Assembly (NCBI RefSeq): GCF_004519405.1
Contig: NZ_SGWI01000003.1
Coordinates: 682,001 to 746,000 of the forward strand
Length of the DNA: 64,000 nt
Origin: Pseudomonas sp. BCA17
GTDB taxonomy: Bacteria; Pseudomonadota; Gammaproteobacteria; Pseudomonadales; Pseudomonadaceae
Direction of reading: 5' to 3'
Under the pieces are notes generated by a model. That model saw only the letters and a list, made by a program, of their open reading frames with translations, searched no databases and had not been told where the DNA came from. The position numbers and the translations under genes are program-made. Below are positions 61,098 through 64,000 of the stretch, piece by piece; the first letter of the stretch is position 1; the number at the start of each line of letters is the position of its first letter.

Positions 61098-63017
61098 TCA
61101 GAAGTCCAGGCTTACACCCGCGCTGACCCCTTGCTGGGTCACGTTGTCATCCTTTCTCACGTTATACGCAGCCCTCAGTGCCAGTTCCTTTGTGAGCTTA
61201 TGGCTGACACCCAGGCTCAGGCGGTCCGAATTGCTGCGGGGCGTGTAGCCATCCAGTTTGAAGTCGATTCCCGGCACGCTGTTGAGTGAAATCTTCACCT
61301 TCTGGGTGTCATTTTCGAACTCGTGCTCGTGGGCTACCTCGCCAAAGACTTGGGTTTGCGGCGTCACGCGGTAGCTGCCCTGCAGGCCGACGCCGAGGCG
61401 CCTGGAGTCGCGTTGTTGATCGGCGAAGGTCAGTGCCGTGGAGCGGCTGTCTTTTTCCGAATAGCCATCCACTTCGACCCGCGAGTAATCGGCGCTGACA
61501 AAGGGTGACAGGTGCCAATCGCTGCCTGGAGCGGCGATGTCATAGCCTGCGCGACCACTCAAGGCCCACAGCCAGCCGTCGGTGTCGCCTTTCTCCGAGC
61601 CTTCGCTGACGCCCAGGGCGAACTTGCGCTTGAGGCTGTCGAAGTCCAGCTTGCCGCCGGTCAGTGCGGCATCGGCCCACCAGTGGTTTTGCTGGTACTG
61701 CGCGAAAGCACTTCCCATGTAGCTGTTGAGCTTGTAGTCCGAATCGCGGGCGCCGGCTTCGAGCGTCTGTCGATACAACCCGGCAGCAATCCCGACGCGC
61801 CAGCTGTCATTGAGCCGGTAGCTGCCGCCGACATTGAGGTTATAACCATTGCCGTCACCGCTGGCCGAGCTGTTTTGATCATCGAAATCCAGATGCTGGC
61901 CGCCACCCGCGACAATCGCTCGCCATTGGCCGACCGCCTGCCAGTAACCGTTGTCGGCCTGCCACTGATTGCGCAGTTCATCCTGGTGCGCACGTAGGGT
62001 GCCTTGGGCCATCTCCGGCAGAAGGCTCAGTTCCCATGGCGCCGCGAGCAGTGAATAGGCGTAGTCGGCGATCAATTGTTGCCCGGCGATGGTGGGGTGC
62101 ACCGAATCGTTGTAGATCAGCTTGGTCGGATCGGGGGTGGTGCCGCCAAGTCCATAGGTCGGGTTGGCACAACTGGGGTCGGTGAAGCACGTACCGGTGA
62201 GGTTTTGCCCGGTGGCCAGGCCGAAGCGGGCAGGGTCGGCGAAGGTTTCCTTCAGCAACAGCGGAATGTTCAGCGGGATAATCTCGGCGTCGATCTGCGA
62301 CAGGCGCTGGACCAGCGACTGGTTGAACATGTTACTCAGGGCAGTACTCGCCCCCTGGGCCGGTGTACCGTTAATGGCCGGTGTCAGCCCCAGGTCGGGC
62401 AACATCCACACCATGATGTAGCGCGCGCCCGCTTGTTGCAGCGCTTGTGCGCTGTCGGCCAGGCGCGCGCCTGCGGCAACGGCTTGGCCGGGGCTGAGTA
62501 CGCGGCCTTGCAAAAAGTCATTGCCGCCACCGGAGAGGAAATACAGCGCGTTGGGGTCGGCTCGTCCGCCATTGGCCGGTAGATAACCCTGACGGCTGCG
62601 CAATACGGTACCGCCACCCGCGTTGCCGGGCGGAATCGCCGCGTTGGAGACGGAGGTGATGGAATCCAGAACATTGTCGGTACGGTAGCCGCCGACCGCC
62701 CAGTTGTTCCCGTCAGGCAGGCCCTGTGCTGTGCGAACCGGTGAGGTGGAGGCATTCAGGTCGTTAGGCGCGACACCTAGCCTGGCACCCAATAAGGTCG
62801 ATGAGACCAGGCCGTAGTCGCCCTGGAAATTCGGCCCGGTGCGGTTGGTAAAGCGCAAGGTGGCTCCGGCGTTGCCATCGGGGAACTGGCCGGCGTCGGC
62901 GAGGCTGTCGCCGAAAACCACCATGGTTGAGTAGGGGGACGAGGCTGCAAACGCCTGCGCGCAGGCCAGTGACAGAAGGCAGCCGGCCAGCGGCGCGAAG
63001 AACGGTGGTCTGAGCAT
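61098..63017 (-). CDS. GDSL-type autotransporter esterase (EstA/EstP-like)
   Basis: This 639-residue outer-membrane esterase has a signal peptide ([16 protein letters not shown]). The passenger has the GDSL motif [18 protein letters not shown], block [14 protein letters not shown], and catalytic Asp/His in [10 protein letters not shown]. The C-terminal 280 or so residues form an autotransporter beta-barrel ending in VSAGVSLDF with terminal Phe. The passenger stays on the cell surface. Counterparts are P. putida EstP (PP_0418, same locus) and P. aeruginosa EstA, which supports rhamnolipid production and motility. Start 63017 ([10 protein letters not shown]) has GGAA upstream; an ATG at 63029 lacks a site. 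Confidence 0.93.
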   Translation of the reverse strand: MLRPPFFAPLAGCLLSLACAQAFAASSPYSTMVVFGDSLADAGQFPDGNAGATLRFTNRTGPNFQGDYGLVSSTLLGARLGVAPNDLNASTSPVRTAQGLPDGNNWAVGGYRTDNVLDSITSVSNAAIPPGNAGGGTVLRSRQGYLPANGGRADPNALYFLSGGGNDFLQGRVLSPGQAVAAGARLADSAQALQQAGARYIMVWMLPDLGLTPAINGTPAQGASTALSNMFNQSLVQRLSQIDAEIIPLNIPLLLKETFADPARFGLATGQNLTGTCFTDPSCANPTYGLGGTTPDPTKLIYNDSVHPTIAGQQLIADYAYSLLAAPWELSLLPEMAQGTLRAHQDELRNQWQADNGYWQAVGQWRAIVAGGGQHLDFDDQNSSASGDGNGYNLNVGGSYRLNDSWRVGIAAGLYRQTLEAGARDSDYKLNSYMGSAFAQYQQNHWWADAALTGGKLDFDSLKRKFALGVSEGSEKGDTDGWLWALSGRAGYDIAAPGSDWHLSPFVSADYSRVEVDGYSEKDSRSTALTFADQQRDSRRLGVGLQGSYRVTPQTQVFGEVAHEHEFENDTQKVKISLNSVPGIDFKLDGYTPRSNSDRLSLGVSHKLTKELALRAAYNVRKDDNVTQQGVSAGVSLDF

Positions 63018-63146
63018 GAAAAATTCCATTTAGTTGTTTTTGTATCGCCGGTGAAACACTAGCAATGTTTTCAGGCTTTTCTTCAAGGAGGACAGTTTTT
63101 TCCTACAAGGACGCTGTCGTGATACCCCCGTATTCGTTGCTCCATA

Positions 63147-63175
63147 TTGCACCGCTGGCGAGGCTACGTTACTGT
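63147..63175 (+). promoter_or_regulatory. Candidate trpG promoter
   Basis: TTGCAC (-35) and TACTGT (-10) with a 17-base spacer precede the Trp leader. The match is moderate; the T-A and final T of the -10 are kept. Confidence 0.35.
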
Positions 63176-63185
63176 GCCTGAACGT

Positions 63186-63272
63186 ATGAATGAGACCCTC
63201 CCCGTGTTGATCATCAGCAAACTCTTGATGCGAGTAGTCAAGGCACACGCCCGTTGGCGTTGGCGCGCCTGA
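63186..63272 (+). promoter_or_regulatory. trpG leader peptide and attenuator region
   Basis: An ATG at 63228 opens MRVVKAHARWRWRA, with codons TGG-CGT-TGG before TGA at 63270-63272. The same frame extends back to ATG 63186 (MNETLPVLIISKLL then MRVV), and this extension also aligns with the gph tail ([11 protein letters not shown] then MKVI). A perfect hairpin CCGGCC-T-GGCCGG (63285-63297) lies 12 bases past the stop, and TTTGCC and TTTGAC blocks follow as they do before trpE. The trpG start lies 166 bases further on. No strong ribosome site is visible for either start. Confidence 0.78.
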
Positions 63273-63438
63273 CATTTTTCTCTGCCGGCCTGGCCGGACC
63301 TGTACCGATTTGCCTTCTGCACCCTCTGTTTGACGCCCTTGCCAGCTCATCCTGGCACCGGAACGTGCGTCTGGCAGCGGGACACTCTTTTGGAAGGCGG
63401 TCATTCGAAATCAGTGAATTCAAGAGGTTTGAACCCAC

Positions 63439-64000
63439 ATGTTGCTGATGATTGATAACTACGATTCCTTTACCTACAACGTTGTGCAGTACTTGGGCGA
63501 ACTCGGTGCCGAGGTCAAGGTGGTGCGCAACGATGAACTGACCGTGGCCGAAATCGCTGCCCTGAACCCGGAGCGCATTGTGGTTTCGCCGGGGCCTTGC
63601 ACGCCGACAGAAGCCGGCATCTCCCTTGAAGCGATCAAGTACTTCGCCGGCAAGTTGCCGATCCTGGGCGTGTGCCTGGGCCATCAGTCCATCGGCCAGG
63701 CGTTTGGCGGTGACGTGGTGCGCGCGCGACAGGTGATGCACGGCAAGACCAGCCCGGTGTTCCATAAGAACCTGGGCGTGTTCCACGGCCTCAACCTGCC
63801 GGTGACCGTGACCCGCTACCACTCGCTGGTGGTCAAGCGCGAGACACTCCCGGAATGCCTGGAGCTGACCGCCTGGACCCAATTGGAGGACGGCACGGTC
63901 GACGAGATCATGGGCCTGCGCCACAAGACACTGAATATCGAAGGGGTGCAATTTCATCCCGAATCAATCCTGACCGAGCAGGGCTACGAGCTGTTCGCCA
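63439..64000 (+). CDS. trpG: TrpG, anthranilate synthase component II (glutamine amidotransferase; 3' end outside window)
   Basis: Class I glutamine amidotransferase that supplies ammonia to TrpE. It begins [20 protein letters not shown] after AAGAGG. The nucleophile Cys is in [16 protein letters not shown], and the His-Glu pair is in [19 protein letters not shown] at the window's edge. Only the last ten or so residues of a protein of about 197 are missing. It should be followed by trpD and trpC. The identical fold PabA is excluded mainly by the Trp leader and locus. Confidence 0.96.
   Translation, partial: MLLMIDNYDSFTYNVVQYLGELGAEVKVVRNDELTVAEIAALNPERIVVSPGPCTPTEAGISLEAIKYFAGKLPILGVCLGHQSIGQAFGGDVVRARQVMHGKTSPVFHKNLGVFHGLNLPVTVTRYHSLVVKRETLPECLELTAWTQLEDGTVDEIMGLRHKTLNIEGVQFHPESILTEQGYELFA

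Noticed and set aside
63254..63448. 64-codon plus-strand frame between the Trp leader and trpG
   Set aside because: It overlaps the attenuator hairpins and the trpG start in another frame, and has no family resemblance.

Overview
The window is a contiguous, gene-dense stretch of a Pseudomonas chromosome of the P. fluorescens/P. putida type. The assignment rests on high GC, on gene order that follows the conserved pseudomonad backbone (bio, fadE cluster, rsmY, pqq, dav, rmcA, rpoD, dnaG, rpsU, tsaD, folB/K, cca, spoVR/yeaHG, glpE, apaHG, ksgA, pdxA, surA, lptD, amgK, murU, agt, rpe, gph, trpE, trpG), on a REPIN-type repeat, and on protein sequences close to the P. aeruginosa and P. putida versions. 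I see no IS element, prophage, CRISPR array or plasmid gene. It is mostly core genome, with interest concentrated in regulatory RNA and leader structures.

Layout. 1-8.5 kb (+): the end of bioC, bioD, a tiny rod-like protein, and three paralogous large acyl-CoA dehydrogenases interrupted by a membrane diguanylate cyclase. The first dehydrogenase has a consensus promoter with a PsrA-like operator on its start site. 8.5-8.7 kb: the Gac/Rsm small RNA gene rsmY with a perfect GacA box. 8.7-11.4 kb: a LysR regulator divergent from a class III aminotransferase, then a Pmp3-like membrane peptide. 11.4-17.3 kb (-): pqqF, then pqqA-B-C-D-E, with a hairpin attenuator after pqqA, a REPIN between pqqB and pqqC, and a two-codon minicistron in the pqqA leader. 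17.3-20.5 kb (-): davB/davA, the lysine-to-5-aminovalerate route, with an Lrp-type regulator. 20.5-24.4 kb: tRNA-Ile(CAU) and an RmcA-like redox/c-di-GMP protein.

24.5-29 kb (-): rpoD, dnaG, a gene-free gap of about 430 bp, and rpsU. 29.2-33 kb: tsaD, plsY, folB, folK, cca. 33-38 kb (-): the spoVR, yeaH, prkA stress module with a second inverted-repeat element. 38.2-45.8 kb (-): glpE, apaH, apaG, ksgA, pdxA, surA, lptD. 45.9-49.4 kb: amgK/murU (peptidoglycan recycling), a DjlA-like protein and a DUF3530 protein. 49.4-56.7 kb (+): the AgtS/AgtR two-component pair and a complete ABC importer probably for GABA/5-aminovalerate. That importer fits metabolically with davBA about 30 kb away. 56.7-64 kb: an iron alcohol dehydrogenase, rpe, gph, trpE, a GDSL autotransporter esterase and the start of trpG.

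The most striking observation is a pair of homologous Trp-codon leader peptides, each ending ARWRWRA. One precedes trpG as a free-standing leader. The other is built in frame into the last codons of gph, immediately upstream of trpE, and shares its stop codon. Trp attenuation of trpE therefore appears physically nested in the 3' end of the phosphoglycolate phosphatase gene.
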